A stretch of DNA of 64,000 nucleotides, from contig NC_019771.1 of assembly GCF_000317695.1 (NCBI RefSeq), positions 1,320,001 to 1,384,000 on the forward strand. The letters run 5' to 3'. Within the stretch, counting starts at the first letter, position 1; the number at the start of each line of letters is the position of its first letter. Of the stretch, positions 10,023 to 20,545 are shown piece by piece. Both the position numbers and the translations under genes were made by a program. The DNA is from Anabaena cylindrica PCC 7122 (GTDB lineage Bacteria; Cyanobacteriota; Cyanobacteriia; Cyanobacteriales; Nostocaceae). The notes below the pieces were generated by a model. The model made no database searches. It was given only the letters and a program-made list of their open reading frames with translations, and had not been told where the DNA came from.

Positions 10023-13000
10023 CTATTCCCAATTTTCAAATTCGTTGATGGTGTTGCGAATGAGGATATTTATTTGGGTACGTCGGGTTTCAAAGTTGGC
10101 AGCAATATAAATTAAGAGAATACCAACTAGCAAACCTACTATCCATTTTAGAAAGGAATAACTAAGACTGAAAATCACTAATTGATAAATGCTGGTGATC
10201 AAGAAAGCGGCTGTACCAACATAGAGAAAGGCACGTACTCGCAAAGCTAATCCGGCAAAAATGGCGATGAGGCTGAAAATTCCAGGTATGAGAGGGAGAT
10301 TTTGGTGGAAAAAGACTGGCCAGCCACAAATTAAAATACTACTTAGCATTCGTAAGCTGTGGCGAATTGATTTAGATTCGGGTAGTCTGAGTTGTTGATC
10401 TATTTGGGCAATATATAAGAAAGATAAACCAATAGGTGTGACATACCACAAGCTATCTGTAAGGCCTAAATGATTAAATTCACGAAATAAAGCCCAATCA
10501 ATTAATGCCACACTCAGATATGTAAAACGCAATTGTGATGTGACTATAGCTAGAAAGATATAAAACCCAGCACACAGAACGAGGGTAATGGGGTAGATTT
10601 GTTGTTGGGTTTGCCAAATAATAAATAATGGCAAGATGTATGCGGCTCGTTGCCAAGGTGTTTTTGACCAACCCCAATTTTCCCAAGGTATGATGTAAAG
10701 GAAGTAGGCGACTATACAAGCTAATGCACCACGCCAAGGCAGCAACAGTTTACCTATAAAACTTAATACGGGTAACTGCTGCAAGTAAATATTTACAATG
10801 GCTGCTTCTATTAAACCCAGGTAAACCCAAATTTCATCTATTTCTACGCCCCAATACCTCTGTACAGGAATATTTAGAGTGTTTTTTCTTCCTTGCCAAA
10901 TGGCATAGCGCATCAAAAATATCCCTGTGCCTATTCCTACAGAGAGGTTAATTTGAATGGGAACTGTAATAGCAGCTAGGAATAAGCAACTACTCCAAAC
11001 CCAATGTAGATGAGCAATATTTTTGAGTTCTCCAGGAGTGAGACGTAAGTAACTAATCAGCCAAGGAGAGAGGATGCGGTAAGCATACATGATGGTAGCA
11101 CCAAGGGCTGACATGGCAATTAATCCATCACCTAATGCTCCTCCTGAGGCTTGGGACATTTGATAAAAGAGGAGTTCATAGGCAGAGATGGATACACCAA
11201 TGATGCCGAAGTAAAGCAGGGGTTTGAATTCTTCTCTTCTGCGTCCTACGCCAATTAAAATTAAGGCTACACCTAAACTATATAAACCTGTCCAGTCGGT
11301 GAAGGTAGTTAATCGCAACAGGACACTAAATGCACCATAGATGAGTGGGAGAATGTGGAAACTACTGGGTAAGTTTGTTGATTGATATTTTCGTCGCCAC
11401 CATTCCCCGAATAGTTGGGTTGTTAAACCAAGGGCGATATTGGCAATGCCGATTTTAATAATTGAGTGTTCTCCAAACCCTAGTATTTCGGCGGTTAATA
11501 ATTCTAAACACCAACCGATACCATAAAATGCCCAGTTTGTTGGTTGTTGCCAACTGCGATAGATAATTGCGGTTAAAGTTATAGCTGTGGCGATCAAATA
11601 GGGGATTCCGGCAATGGTATTTCCTGAATAAATGAGGAATGAATGTACGGTGATGCCTAATAATTCTAGAATAGTGAGTGCGATCGCCCATTTATCACTC
11701 GCAGCTGCATAAATAACCGCTAATTCTGTACCTTTTCGTAAAAGTCCGGTACGCCCTAACCATAAACTTAAGGTACTTATAGCTCCCACTATCAAACAAG
11801 TAGATACTGCTAAATTTGGAAAACTCCACAATAAGGCTGCAATAAAACCCAACCCAAAACCAATTGTTAACCCCGCAGTCTCTTCTTTTCTCAAATAGCT
11901 AGTATTCACAAACATCACACCTATACCCACACCTAAACCAATTAATCGGGTTTCTGGTAGGAGTAAAGTGAGAAATTGGGCAACTATGACAGCTAAAATA
12001 CTCAAATAAGCATTAATAATGCGACGCTGTTCTGTAGTGCGAATCCCTAAACCTGTTAATGCTATAGGTGTAATTAACCAAATTACTCCCCAGCGGTTGT
12101 AATTGTTGTAATTGTAAATCACGCCATAGGTAGATGATTGCAGATTTACAAATAACAAGGCAAAACTGAAAGCAGCCAGCCCTAAACCAATATACCAAGC
12201 ACTACGTTTCCAGATGCCTGCACCCAGACTAAATACCCATTCTGCAACCATCACAGTTAACAAAATTGCTGCCCAAATTTCCTGATTTAAATTTGGTGAC
12301 AGCCAATTGATAGTAGAAAAAAGTGTCAAAATTCCGGTGATATGAGTTAAATAAACTAGAAAAGGCAGGAAAGAATGGCGTTTAGTGACAAGAGCCAGAG
12401 TGATGGTAGAAGATAGTAAATTGAGAGTTAGTAATATAGGATTTAGTAAAGCGAACATCGTTAAACAAACCCCTAGTAATAGGGTTAGCTGTTCGCCAAA
12501 CGTTGCTAATTCCTGCTTTTGATCACGATAGAGACGATCTGTTAACACCAACATTAAAATGATGTAAGGAAATAAAGCAATACTCAATAATGCCCAGGGT
12601 TGATTTTGAGAATGGGTAAGATAAGTAGCTGTATTAATTGCTAATTGCTGTAGTTGATCAGGTACTAACCGCCAAATTAGCCAAGTTGTTTGTAAGCCAA
12701 TCAAGAAAATAGCCGCGACATCAACTTTAAAACTACACCTTTGTAAACGACGGCTACAAACCCACAAACTTATACCACTGACAACCACAGCTTGTGCTGG
12801 TTGTGTCCATACCGACATCAACCAACCTAAAAACAGCAAAATTTCCCCTAGCTTTTCCCAAAGTAAGGTGAGTTCAGGAGGTGAAGTCGCTTCTGTTGTC
12901 TTTCTTTTCTTCTTCTCTGCTTGGGAGTTGGGGGTGAGATTCTTTTCTGATAACCACATCACTAACCCACCACAAATACCAATAGCTAAACCCAACTGAG

Positions 13001-13922
13001 TGATATTTACGTCGGTTAGAAAAATTGCCCGTGTTAACAGAGATACTAAAGCATAAATAATTACATAGCTATATAAACCAAAACTCCCACTAAAACGCTG
13101 TTCACCTTGATTTTGTTGTGGGTTTTGATAAACAGTAATAATAGTTGTGCCGACCATGGCCAAATATACGGCAATTAGGGGAAATCCAGCTAAATTCCAA
13201 CCCCAATGCAGATAACTCAAACCCAGAATATTGACCAAAGGTAATTTACCACTGGGGAAATTATTAATAATTGTGCGATCGCAACAAAGTAAAATAGTCA
13301 TTGTCGATAACAACACAGCAGCAAAAGCCATCACCACCCAATTAATAGGATTTTGCCACAACTTCAAGCTATCCATTGCCCAAAAGTTGACCGGAACTAG
13401 CAACAAAGTCGCAATTAACAAAGTCTGTGCTGTCAATCTTAAGTTACTTTGTTTACCCGCCCAGAAGGTAAAACCGCAAAAACTCAAAGTATAAGCTAAT
13501 AAAACCCCGTACTGTCCAACCGCTGGAAACCTTTCCCACTGACTTGCGGCCAGCACTCCAGAGGAAACTACTACCAAAAATATCCCTAAAAACAGCAACC
13601 AGCGGACACTCAACTCTTCTCCCAATGACTGCAACATTGAGGTGACGAAATTGGGTTTTGCTGGTGGTCTCGGTTCTGGAGGTAAGGACGCAATTAATTG
13701 TCTACCTACAAATGTAGGCGTAGTCATAGCTACTTGTTGTTCAAGTTCGGCTTGGGGTGCAAATACCACTGCACAAACGAGATACTGGCGACATAGATAC
13801 TTAACTTGGGCATCAGATATTAAACCCAAACTTAGCCAATGATCTAATCCTGCCAATAACTGGGGATGATCGGACGGTAAGCTGACTTGAATGTTGAGCG
13901 GATGGTCAATGGGTGATGACAT
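10023..13922 (-). CDS. Very large polytopic membrane protein (DUF2157-like)
   Basis: The protein is about 1299 residues from the ATG at 13922; a TTG three codons earlier is a weaker alternative. After a soluble N-terminal region of about 110 residues (with LGLISDAQVKYLCRQYL and EPRPPAKP) the rest is an almost unbroken series of hydrophobic segments, well over 25 possible membrane spans. Cyanobacteria carry large membrane proteins of this sort, sometimes matched to DUF2157, with no known function. No catalytic motif stands out. The N-terminal part may be a short helical substrate- or protein-binding module. The 3' end has been partly duplicated downstream. Confidence 0.75.
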   Translation of the reverse strand: MSSPIDHPLNIQVSLPSDHPQLLAGLDHWLSLGLISDAQVKYLCRQYLVCAVVFAPQAELEQQVAMTTPTFVGRQLIASLPPEPRPPAKPNFVTSMLQSLGEELSVRWLLFLGIFLVVVSSGVLAASQWERFPAVGQYGVLLAYTLSFCGFTFWAGKQSNLRLTAQTLLIATLLLVPVNFWAMDSLKLWQNPINWVVMAFAAVLLSTMTILLCCDRTIINNFPSGKLPLVNILGLSYLHWGWNLAGFPLIAVYLAMVGTTIITVYQNPQQNQGEQRFSGSFGLYSYVIIYALVSLLTRAIFLTDVNITQLGLAIGICGGLVMWLSEKNLTPNSQAEKKKRKTTEATSPPELTLLWEKLGEILLFLGWLMSVWTQPAQAVVVSGISLWVCSRRLQRCSFKVDVAAIFLIGLQTTWLIWRLVPDQLQQLAINTATYLTHSQNQPWALLSIALFPYIILMLVLTDRLYRDQKQELATFGEQLTLLLGVCLTMFALLNPILLTLNLLSSTITLALVTKRHSFLPFLVYLTHITGILTLFSTINWLSPNLNQEIWAAILLTVMVAEWVFSLGAGIWKRSAWYIGLGLAAFSFALLFVNLQSSTYGVIYNYNNYNRWGVIWLITPIALTGLGIRTTEQRRIINAYLSILAVIVAQFLTLLLPETRLIGLGVGIGVMFVNTSYLRKEETAGLTIGFGLGFIAALLWSFPNLAVSTCLIVGAISTLSLWLGRTGLLRKGTELAVIYAAASDKWAIALTILELLGITVHSFLIYSGNTIAGIPYLIATAITLTAIIYRSWQQPTNWAFYGIGWCLELLTAEILGFGEHSIIKIGIANIALGLTTQLFGEWWRRKYQSTNLPSSFHILPLIYGAFSVLLRLTTFTDWTGLYSLGVALILIGVGRRREEFKPLLYFGIIGVSISAYELLFYQMSQASGGALGDGLIAMSALGATIMYAYRILSPWLISYLRLTPGELKNIAHLHWVWSSCLFLAAITVPIQINLSVGIGTGIFLMRYAIWQGRKNTLNIPVQRYWGVEIDEIWVYLGLIEAAIVNIYLQQLPVLSFIGKLLLPWRGALACIVAYFLYIIPWENWGWSKTPWQRAAYILPLFIIWQTQQQIYPITLVLCAGFYIFLAIVTSQLRFTYLSVALIDWALFREFNHLGLTDSLWYVTPIGLSFLYIAQIDQQLRLPESKSIRHSLRMLSSILICGWPVFFHQNLPLIPGIFSLIAIFAGLALRVRAFLYVGTAAFLITSIYQLVIFSLSYSFLKWIVGLLVGILLIYIAANFETRRTQINILIRNTINEFENWE

Positions 13923-14116
13923 AAGCCGCAATAGTATAAGTGGATACTGTAATTATGGTGGCAATTAAAGTTTATTTTGGCGCAAATTGTGACACTTAAG
14001 TAATCGTACAGAATTAATTACACAAAATCTGTCGGAAATTCTGGACTGGCAAAGAATTGGCAAATAAGCAATATATAATTAATTCTGTCTTGATAGTTAT
14101 TAGTAGCGTCTCATAA

Positions 14117-14213
14117 TATAGCAATTCCCAATCTCATGAAATACACCCCACCCGCGCTGTCGCGCACCCTTACCAAGGGGAGGGTTGGGGAGGGGTAATT
14201 TTGTATCTAACTT
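14117..14213. repeat. TATAGC palindromic repeat, copy 2 (uninterrupted)
   Basis: This is the only uninterrupted near-complete copy. It begins TATAGCAATTCCCA, passes through ATGAAATACACCCCACCC, GCGCTGTCGCGC and the CCTTACCAAGGGGAGGG hairpin, and ends near TTTTGTATCTAACT. It lies in the 540-bp gap upstream of the hybrid kinase gene. The following stretch (about 14205-14290) matches, inverted, part of 30490-30570 and so is a second, adjacent repeat. The rest of the gap (13923-14116 and 14291-14462) holds no gene that I can see. Confidence 0.8.
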
Positions 14214-14462
14214 GAGGTACATCATAGCCCTCTCATCACTTGCGGGGAGGGATTCTTGTATCTCACTCAACCGATAGATAACCGCTCTATCAAGTCCGGT
14301 TAATTAGTTTATGATTAGCTCATCTGTGCAAAAATTGATAAACTCTCTTTCTGTCTGTCTACAATCAACTCTATTTGCTGTAAGCATAGATATTGTCTAT
14401 ATAAAACCGCTATATCCTAGCAGGTAAGAAGCAAAACCACCATTTCTGGATGAGGTAACAAG

Positions 14463-17400
14463 GTGGCTGGAACTATTCTGACAGCAATTGATTTAGAACC
14501 TGCAATTTCTCGCCAACCTCTGACGATCGCACCAACTGCCTGTGTGGTAGAAGCTATCACTTTGATGAGTGCTGGTGGTACAAATTGCTCTTTTAGTTGC
14601 GAAATCAACGCAGAAGCAGAACTAATACTAGCTCATGCTCAAAGTAGTTGTGTACTGGTCGTGGAAAACAATCAGTTGATGGGGATTATCACTGAGCGCG
14701 ATTTGGTGCGACTGAGTTCTCAAGGAATTAATCTAGCAGGTTTAACCATTTCTGAAGTTATGGTATCTCCAGTACTGACTCTGGAAGCTTCAGAATTCAC
14801 TAACCTATTTGTGCCTCTTAATCTATTTCAGCGTCATCATATTCGCCATTTGCCCTTGGTAAATAAACAGGGAACAGTACTAGGATTGATTACCCCTGAG
14901 AGCTTGCGGCAACTGTTACGCCCCATTGATTTATTACATTTGCGTGTAGCATCGGAGGTGATGACTACAGAGGTAATTCACACTCAACCCACCGCCACCA
15001 TATTTGAAGTAACTCAATTAATGACGGCAAATCGGGTGAGTTCAGTAGTGATTGTAATCGCCAACGAGCAGCGGTTGATTCCTGTAGGAATGATCACTGA
15101 GAGAGATATCGTCCAGTTTTTAGCCTTAGAGCTAGATTTTTCTACTATACAGGCACAGACAGTCATGAGTACCCCTGTGTTTTCTGTGGGGGGAGATATT
15201 TCCCTATGGTCAGTACGGATGTTGATGCAGGAACGACAAATTAATCGAGTAGTGGTGACAGATGAAGAAAATAGCTTATTGGGCATTGTCACCCAGACAA
15301 GTTTATTAAATGTGCTGAATCCGATGGAAATCTACCGCATGGTAGAAACCCTAGAAGAAAAAGTATCTCGATTGGAGTCTGAAAAACTAGAGTTACTGCA
15401 AACCCGTAATAAGCAACTAGAACGCCAGGTAACAGAGCGTACCACAGCTTTAGAAGTACAAATAGAACGGGAACGTTTGCTGACCAAAACTTCTACTCAA
15501 ATTCGATCTTCTTTGAACTTACAGGAAATACTCAGCACAACCGTTACAGAAGTGCGGAAGTTCTTAAAGTGCGATCGCATCCTTGTATATCAATTTCAGC
15601 CAGATTGGAGCGGTATTGTTGTCGCTGAGTCCGTTGGTGAAGGCTGGGCTGCATCCATCGCCCATTGCATTGAAGATACCTGTTTTCAGCAGCAGATAAT
15701 AGAAATGTTTAGCTCAGGGCAGACTATTGCTATTGATAACATCCACAAAACCGGTTATGCAGAATGTCACGTGCAACTTTTAGAGCGATATCAGGTAAAA
15801 GCTAATTTAGTTGTGCCAATTTTGGTTTCGGGACAGCTGTGGGGATTGTTAATTGGGCATCACTGTGCAGATTATCGCCACTGGGATACTACTGATTTAA
15901 CTTTGTTAGACAAAATAGCTATCCAACTAGCGATCGCTATTCAACACGCCACTGCTCACCAAAAAGCCCAAACTGAACTAGCAGAACGGCAAAAAGCAGA
16001 AGCAGCCCTGCGGGAAAAAGAAGAGTTTTTACGCGGCATCTATGAAGGCATAGAACAAGCCGTTTTTACCATCGATGTTTTAGAAAATGGCGAATTTCGA
16101 TTTCTGACATTCAACCCAGCCTGCGAACGTTTAACGGGGATGTTGACTCAAGAAATGCAAGGAAAATCCCCAAAAACAGCAATAAAACAAAATTATACTG
16201 ATTGTGTCCAGGCTGGAGTCCCTATTTGTTATGAAGAATCTATTTTCTTTCAGGGAAGCATCACCTGGTGGATTACCACTTTAACCCCAATCAAAGATGC
16301 TTCAGACCGAATTTATCGCATTGTTGGTACAAGCACGCCTATTACTGAACGCAAGCAAACCGAACTTGCCCTACTCCAAAGTCAATCTCGTTTAGCAGAA
16401 GCCCAACGAGTAGCCAAGATTGGCAACTGGGAATTTGATATTGAAACTGAAAAAATTACCTGGTCTGCGGAACTATTCCGAATTTTAAGACGTGATCCGT
16501 CTTTGGGAGAACCTACTTATGTAGAGAACCTGCAACTTTACCATCCAGAAGATGCTGAAAAACTTCACCAAGCCGTGGAACGGACAATCTATCAAGGAGA
16601 ATCTTATCAACTACAGCTGAGAGCCTTGCAGCCTGATGGTTCTTTCCGATTCGTAGAAGTGATCGCTAGAGCCGAACTTAATGATCAGGGAATGATTAAA
16701 CGATTATTTGGCACTGTACAGGATGTTAATGTGCGTGTCCAGACAGAGAAAGCATTGGAACAGTTAAACCAGGAACTAGAAATTAAGGTTGAAGAACGAA
16801 CAGCCGCACTGCAAGAAATGAATACAGCAATGCAAAATGCTGTTGAGGGAATCTCGCGGTTAGATACACAAGGATATTATTCTTCTATTAATCCGTCCTA
16901 TGCTCATACCTGTGGCTATGAACCAGATGAAATGATTGGCATGATGTGGCAACAAACCGTGCATCCAGAAGACATTGCCTACATGGAAGCTGCTTATTAC
17001 CAAATGCTGAAAATGGGCAAAGTAGAAGCCGAGGCCAGGGGGATTCGCAAAGATGGCACAGTGTTTTATAAGCAAGTAACGATGATTTCTACCTATAACA
17101 AGCAGGGGGAATTCATTGGCAATCACTGCTTTATGAAAGATGTGAGCGAACGTAAACGTCTAGAACAAGAACAAAACCGACTCATTGCCATGCTAGAAGC
17201 CTCTACCGATTATATTGGCATGGCCAACGCTGATGGTAATATACTCTGGCACAACCGTGAGTTTGGAAAACTTTTGGGTTTAGATAGCGACGCATCAGTA
17301 AAAGACAGACGTATTTCTGATTATCATCCCCAATGGGCGCTAAATTTGGTGTTGGAAGAAGGATTACCTGGAGCGATCGCTAATGGCACTTGGGTGGGAG

Positions 17401-18800
17401 AAACTGCATTACTGAACGCCCAAGGAGAAGAAATTCCCGTATCACAATTGCTCATCGCCCATAAATCTCCCCAAGGAGTGGTAGAGTTTTTCTCGACTAT
17501 TATCCGTGATATCCGGGTTCGCAAGGAATATGAACAGAGGTTAGAACGTTCCAATGCTGAACTGCTTCGTGCTACCCGCCTCAAAGATGAGTTCCTTGCC
17601 AACATGAGTCACGAACTCCGCACCCCCCTGAATGCCATTCTGGGTTTATCTGAAAGCTTACAGGAGGAGGTTTTTGGAAACCTCAATGAACGCCAGAAAA
17701 AATCGATCTCGACGATTGAACGCAGTGGCAGACACCTACTGGAATTGATTAACGACATTCTGGATGTCTCGAAGATTGAAGCCGGCAAAGTAGAACTTGA
17801 CATGACTTCTGTTTCTGTTCTACAACTGTGCAACTCCAGTCTGGCCTTTGTCAAACAACAGGCAATGCAGAAAAATCTTCAACTTAAAACTACTTTTCAA
17901 GAAGATCTGGGAGAAATCATTGTCGATGAACGACGGATGCGACAAGTTTTGATTAACTTGCTCATGAATGCAGTTAAATTTACTCCTGCCGGTGGCCAGG
18001 TGATACTGGATGTTGGTCTAGAGTATTTAGAAGTCTATCGATCAGATGAAAGTTGTCCTCCAGATCAGCCAAATTTTCTTTATTCCCTCTACTTTTCCAT
18101 TATTGATACAGGCATTGGCATAGCCGCTACAGATATAGATAAACTCTTTCAGCCCTTTATGCAAATTGACAGCAGCCTGAATCGTAAGTATGCAGGTACA
18201 GGGTTAGGACTAACCTTAGTTAGGCAAATCGTCGAACTTCATGGTGCTACCATCACTGTCAATAGCCAACTAGACCAAGGTAGTTGCTTTACTGTGCGTT
18301 TACCTCACATCCCCAGACGGACTGTAAGTCCTAAGCCACAAACTTCTCTTGGTTCCAGTGTAATGCAATTTGCAGCCACTATGGAGAACCTACAGCAGAC
18401 GGATGTCACCCCTGAACCAGTAATTAAGCAACCAGTGATCCTTCTAGCAGAGGATAATTCCGACAATATTGAGACTTTCTGTGCCTATCTTGAAGCTTGT
18501 GGCTATCGGTTGATCCTAGCAAATAATGGACATCAAGCGATCGCTCAGGCTACTACTCAAACCCCCAATCTTATTCTCATGGATATCCAGATGCCAGATA
18601 TGGACGGTTTAGAAGCAATACGCCAGATTCGCGCTAATCCTCAACTAGTCTCGATGCCAATTATTGCCCTTACTGCCTTAGCTATGCCCGGTGATAAGGA
18701 AAAATGTCTCCAAGCTGGTGCTAACGAGTATTTAAGTAAACCCGTAAAACTGAAACAGATGGCAAATATGATCCAAAAACTGTTAACGGGAATAATTTAA
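14463..18800 (+). CDS. CBS-GAF-multi-PAS hybrid sensor histidine kinase
   Basis: The 1445-residue protein starts at a GTG preceded by GAGG. In order it has two pairs of CBS domains (about 10-290), a coiled coil (about 295-335), a GAF domain (345-500) with the CDRILVYQF motif of phytochrome-type GAFs, four PAS/PAC modules (about 525-1030), HisKA with MSHELRTPLN (His1050), an HATPase domain with DTGIGI and GTGLGL, and a C-terminal receiver with LMDIQMPDMDG (Asp1374). It has no obvious membrane segment and should be cytoplasmic. CBS pairs usually bind adenine nucleotides, so it may integrate energy state with a second signal. The GAF segment lacks the usual bilin-binding CH pair, so a chromophore is doubtful. 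No cognate regulator is adjacent. Confidence 0.9.
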   Translation: MAGTILTAIDLEPAISRQPLTIAPTACVVEAITLMSAGGTNCSFSCEINAEAELILAHAQSSCVLVVENNQLMGIITERDLVRLSSQGINLAGLTISEVMVSPVLTLEASEFTNLFVPLNLFQRHHIRHLPLVNKQGTVLGLITPESLRQLLRPIDLLHLRVASEVMTTEVIHTQPTATIFEVTQLMTANRVSSVVIVIANEQRLIPVGMITERDIVQFLALELDFSTIQAQTVMSTPVFSVGGDISLWSVRMLMQERQINRVVVTDEENSLLGIVTQTSLLNVLNPMEIYRMVETLEEKVSRLESEKLELLQTRNKQLERQVTERTTALEVQIERERLLTKTSTQIRSSLNLQEILSTTVTEVRKFLKCDRILVYQFQPDWSGIVVAESVGEGWAASIAHCIEDTCFQQQIIEMFSSGQTIAIDNIHKTGYAECHVQLLERYQVKANLVVPILVSGQLWGLLIGHHCADYRHWDTTDLTLLDKIAIQLAIAIQHATAHQKAQTELAERQKAEAALREKEEFLRGIYEGIEQAVFTIDVLENGEFRFLTFNPACERLTGMLTQEMQGKSPKTAIKQNYTDCVQAGVPICYEESIFFQGSITWWITTLTPIKDASDRIYRIVGTSTPITERKQTELALLQSQSRLAEAQRVAKIGNWEFDIETEKITWSAELFRILRRDPSLGEPTYVENLQLYHPEDAEKLHQAVERTIYQGESYQLQLRALQPDGSFRFVEVIARAELNDQGMIKRLFGTVQDVNVRVQTEKALEQLNQELEIKVEERTAALQEMNTAMQNAVEGISRLDTQGYYSSINPSYAHTCGYEPDEMIGMMWQQTVHPEDIAYMEAAYYQMLKMGKVEAEARGIRKDGTVFYKQVTMISTYNKQGEFIGNHCFMKDVSERKRLEQEQNRLIAMLEASTDYIGMANADGNILWHNREFGKLLGLDSDASVKDRRISDYHPQWALNLVLEEGLPGAIANGTWVGETALLNAQGEEIPVSQLLIAHKSPQGVVEFFSTIIRDIRVRKEYEQRLERSNAELLRATRLKDEFLANMSHELRTPLNAILGLSESLQEEVFGNLNERQKKSISTIERSGRHLLELINDILDVSKIEAGKVELDMTSVSVLQLCNSSLAFVKQQAMQKNLQLKTTFQEDLGEIIVDERRMRQVLINLLMNAVKFTPAGGQVILDVGLEYLEVYRSDESCPPDQPNFLYSLYFSIIDTGIGIAATDIDKLFQPFMQIDSSLNRKYAGTGLGLTLVRQIVELHGATITVNSQLDQGSCFTVRLPHIPRRTVSPKPQTSLGSSVMQFAATMENLQQTDVTPEPVIKQPVILLAEDNSDNIETFCAYLEACGYRLILANNGHQAIAQATTQTPNLILMDIQMPDMDGLEAIRQIRANPQLVSMPIIALTALAMPGDKEKCLQAGANEYLSKPVKLKQMANMIQKLLTGII

Positions 18801-18909
18801 TAATTAGGACTTGCTGTTCGCGGAGCGTGCCGTTAGAGGATGTTTGAAAACTTTGTCGTGTGGTATCTAACACTTGTAGATCCCCTATTTAAGGGAGTAG
18901 GGCGTAGTT

Positions 18910-20346
18910 TTAAATCGTAGCTTTCTGTTCTTTATATATCTCCTTAAACAAAGCCTGTTGCTTTTTATGATCTACAATTGGTGCAGGATAACCAATAGAA
19001 CGACGCTCTAAAGGTGTAATATTACCACTTACTAGATACTCTGTATCTACAGATTTTAATTCTGATACCCATTGGCGAATATATTCCCCTTCTCCATCAA
19101 ATTTTTGTGCTTGACTTGCTGGGTTAAAAATCCGTAATGGTTTCGGGTCCATGCCACTCGAAGCGCTCCATTGCCAACCACCATTATTAGCAGATAAATC
19201 ACCGTCAATGAGTTTCTGCATAAAATATTTTTCTCCCCATTGGGGATTTATAATTAAATCTTTAGTTAAAAAACTGGCAACTATCATCCTACATCTATTG
19301 TGCATCCAACCTATTTCATTTAATTGCCGCATGGCTGCATCAACTATTGGATAACCCGTTTTCCCTTCACACCAAGCTTGAAAATGTTTTTCATTATTTT
19401 GCCATGGGAAACTTTTGAAACTATCTCGATATGCGCCATCAGCTAAATCTGGGAAATAGTACATGGCGTGTTGATAAAATTCTCTCCAAGCTAATTCTTG
19501 TTGCCAGGTGCGAATACTTGCTGTTACTTCTTCACTATTACTATTTTCTAATGCTTCTATTGTTGCCTGCCAAACAGTACGGATACCAATGACACCAAAT
19601 TTCAAAGCTGCACTTAATTGTGATGTGCCATCAATGGCAGGAAAATTGCGCTGTTCTTGATATCCATTTATCATAGAATGGGTAAAAGTTTCTAAACGTT
19701 CCTGTGCTGCTGCTTCCCCTGGTTCAATAACTAATTCTCCATCCCAAATAAAGCCTAAATCTTGAGCAGAAGGTAAATTAATTGCACCTGCTTGTTGAGC
19801 AATTTCTTGTTCTTGTGCTGTTAAACCTGCAAAATTTGGTAGCGTTTCTACTGGAGTTGCTTTCGGTTTACTAATCCAATTTTTCCAGAAAGGAGTATAA
19901 ACAGTATAGGGAGTTTTAGAACCACTAAAAATTTCTGTTGGTGAATGAAGTAACTGATCCCAATTGTGGTTGAGAAACTGAATCCCTTTTTCTGTTAAAG
20001 AATCAATAACGGCTATATCTCGTGTTTGCGAATATGGTTCTACATCCCAATTCCAAAATACTGCTTTTGCTTGTAATGCTGCCGCTAAATCGGGAATGAC
20101 GCTGACTGGATTACCTTGCAAAATTAACAATTGACTGCCAGCTTGGTTATATCGCTTTTGCAGTGCTTGTAAACATCCAATCATATAAGTGACTCTAGCT
20201 GGAGCTATGTCATCTCGTTGTAAAATATCAGGATCAAGGCAAAACACACCTACTACCTTTGCACTCTGTTCTCTGGCTTTAGCCAGTCCTGTATGATCGG
20301 AAATACGTAAATCCCGGCGATGCCAAAATAAAATTAGGTCAGACAT
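18910..20346 (-). CDS. phr: Deoxyribodipyrimidine photolyase (class I CPD photolyase)
   Basis: The 478-residue protein has the N-terminal antenna domain (LILFWHRRDLRISDHTGL) and a C-terminal FAD domain with WQQELAWREFYQH, GYPIVDAAMRQL, GWMHNRCRMIVASFLTKDL and NNGGWQWSASSGMDPKPLR. It closely follows the pattern of the Synechococcus 8-HDF-type photolyase, whose role is light-driven repair of cyclobutane pyrimidine dimers. Catalytic Trp positions of the electron-transfer chain appear present. It lies divergently from the mtnD-like gene. The gap from the upstream kinase gene includes a short fragment of a dispersed cyanobacterial repeat (about 18812-18845). Confidence 0.94.
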   Translation of the reverse strand: MSDLILFWHRRDLRISDHTGLAKAREQSAKVVGVFCLDPDILQRDDIAPARVTYMIGCLQALQKRYNQAGSQLLILQGNPVSVIPDLAAALQAKAVFWNWDVEPYSQTRDIAVIDSLTEKGIQFLNHNWDQLLHSPTEIFSGSKTPYTVYTPFWKNWISKPKATPVETLPNFAGLTAQEQEIAQQAGAINLPSAQDLGFIWDGELVIEPGEAAAQERLETFTHSMINGYQEQRNFPAIDGTSQLSAALKFGVIGIRTVWQATIEALENSNSEEVTASIRTWQQELAWREFYQHAMYYFPDLADGAYRDSFKSFPWQNNEKHFQAWCEGKTGYPIVDAAMRQLNEIGWMHNRCRMIVASFLTKDLIINPQWGEKYFMQKLIDGDLSANNGGWQWSASSGMDPKPLRIFNPASQAQKFDGEGEYIRQWVSELKSVDTEYLVSGNITPLERRSIGYPAPIVDHKKQQALFKEIYKEQKATI

Positions 20347-20410
20347 TCGTTCTTGATGCAGTTTATTTGTACTAGTTTAGAACTAAAAGTAGTATTTAGC
20401 ATCACTCCAC

Positions 20411-20491
20411 TGAGTAAATTTATAAGATACACTTATGAAAATTAGGTATTTTAAAAAACGCCATTTACTCGGTCGGAATAGTGGCGTTTTT
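20411..20491 (+). terminator. Terminator hairpin with a possible anti-terminator in a divergent gap
   Basis: A perfect 9-bp stem (AAAACGCCA, 20455-20463; TGGCGTTTT, 20482-20490) followed by T residues forms an intrinsic terminator on the plus strand; the A run before it would serve the other strand. Just upstream, TGAGTAAAT (20411-20419) is complementary to ATTTACTC within the loop (20463-20470), which would allow a competing fold. It lies between the two divergent genes phr and mtnD, where a terminator is not needed by either. Confidence 0.6.
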
Positions 20492-20545
20492 ATGTAAAGT
20501 TAAGTATACTATCCTTAACAGATTATTTAGTATTTTGATTTTGTC

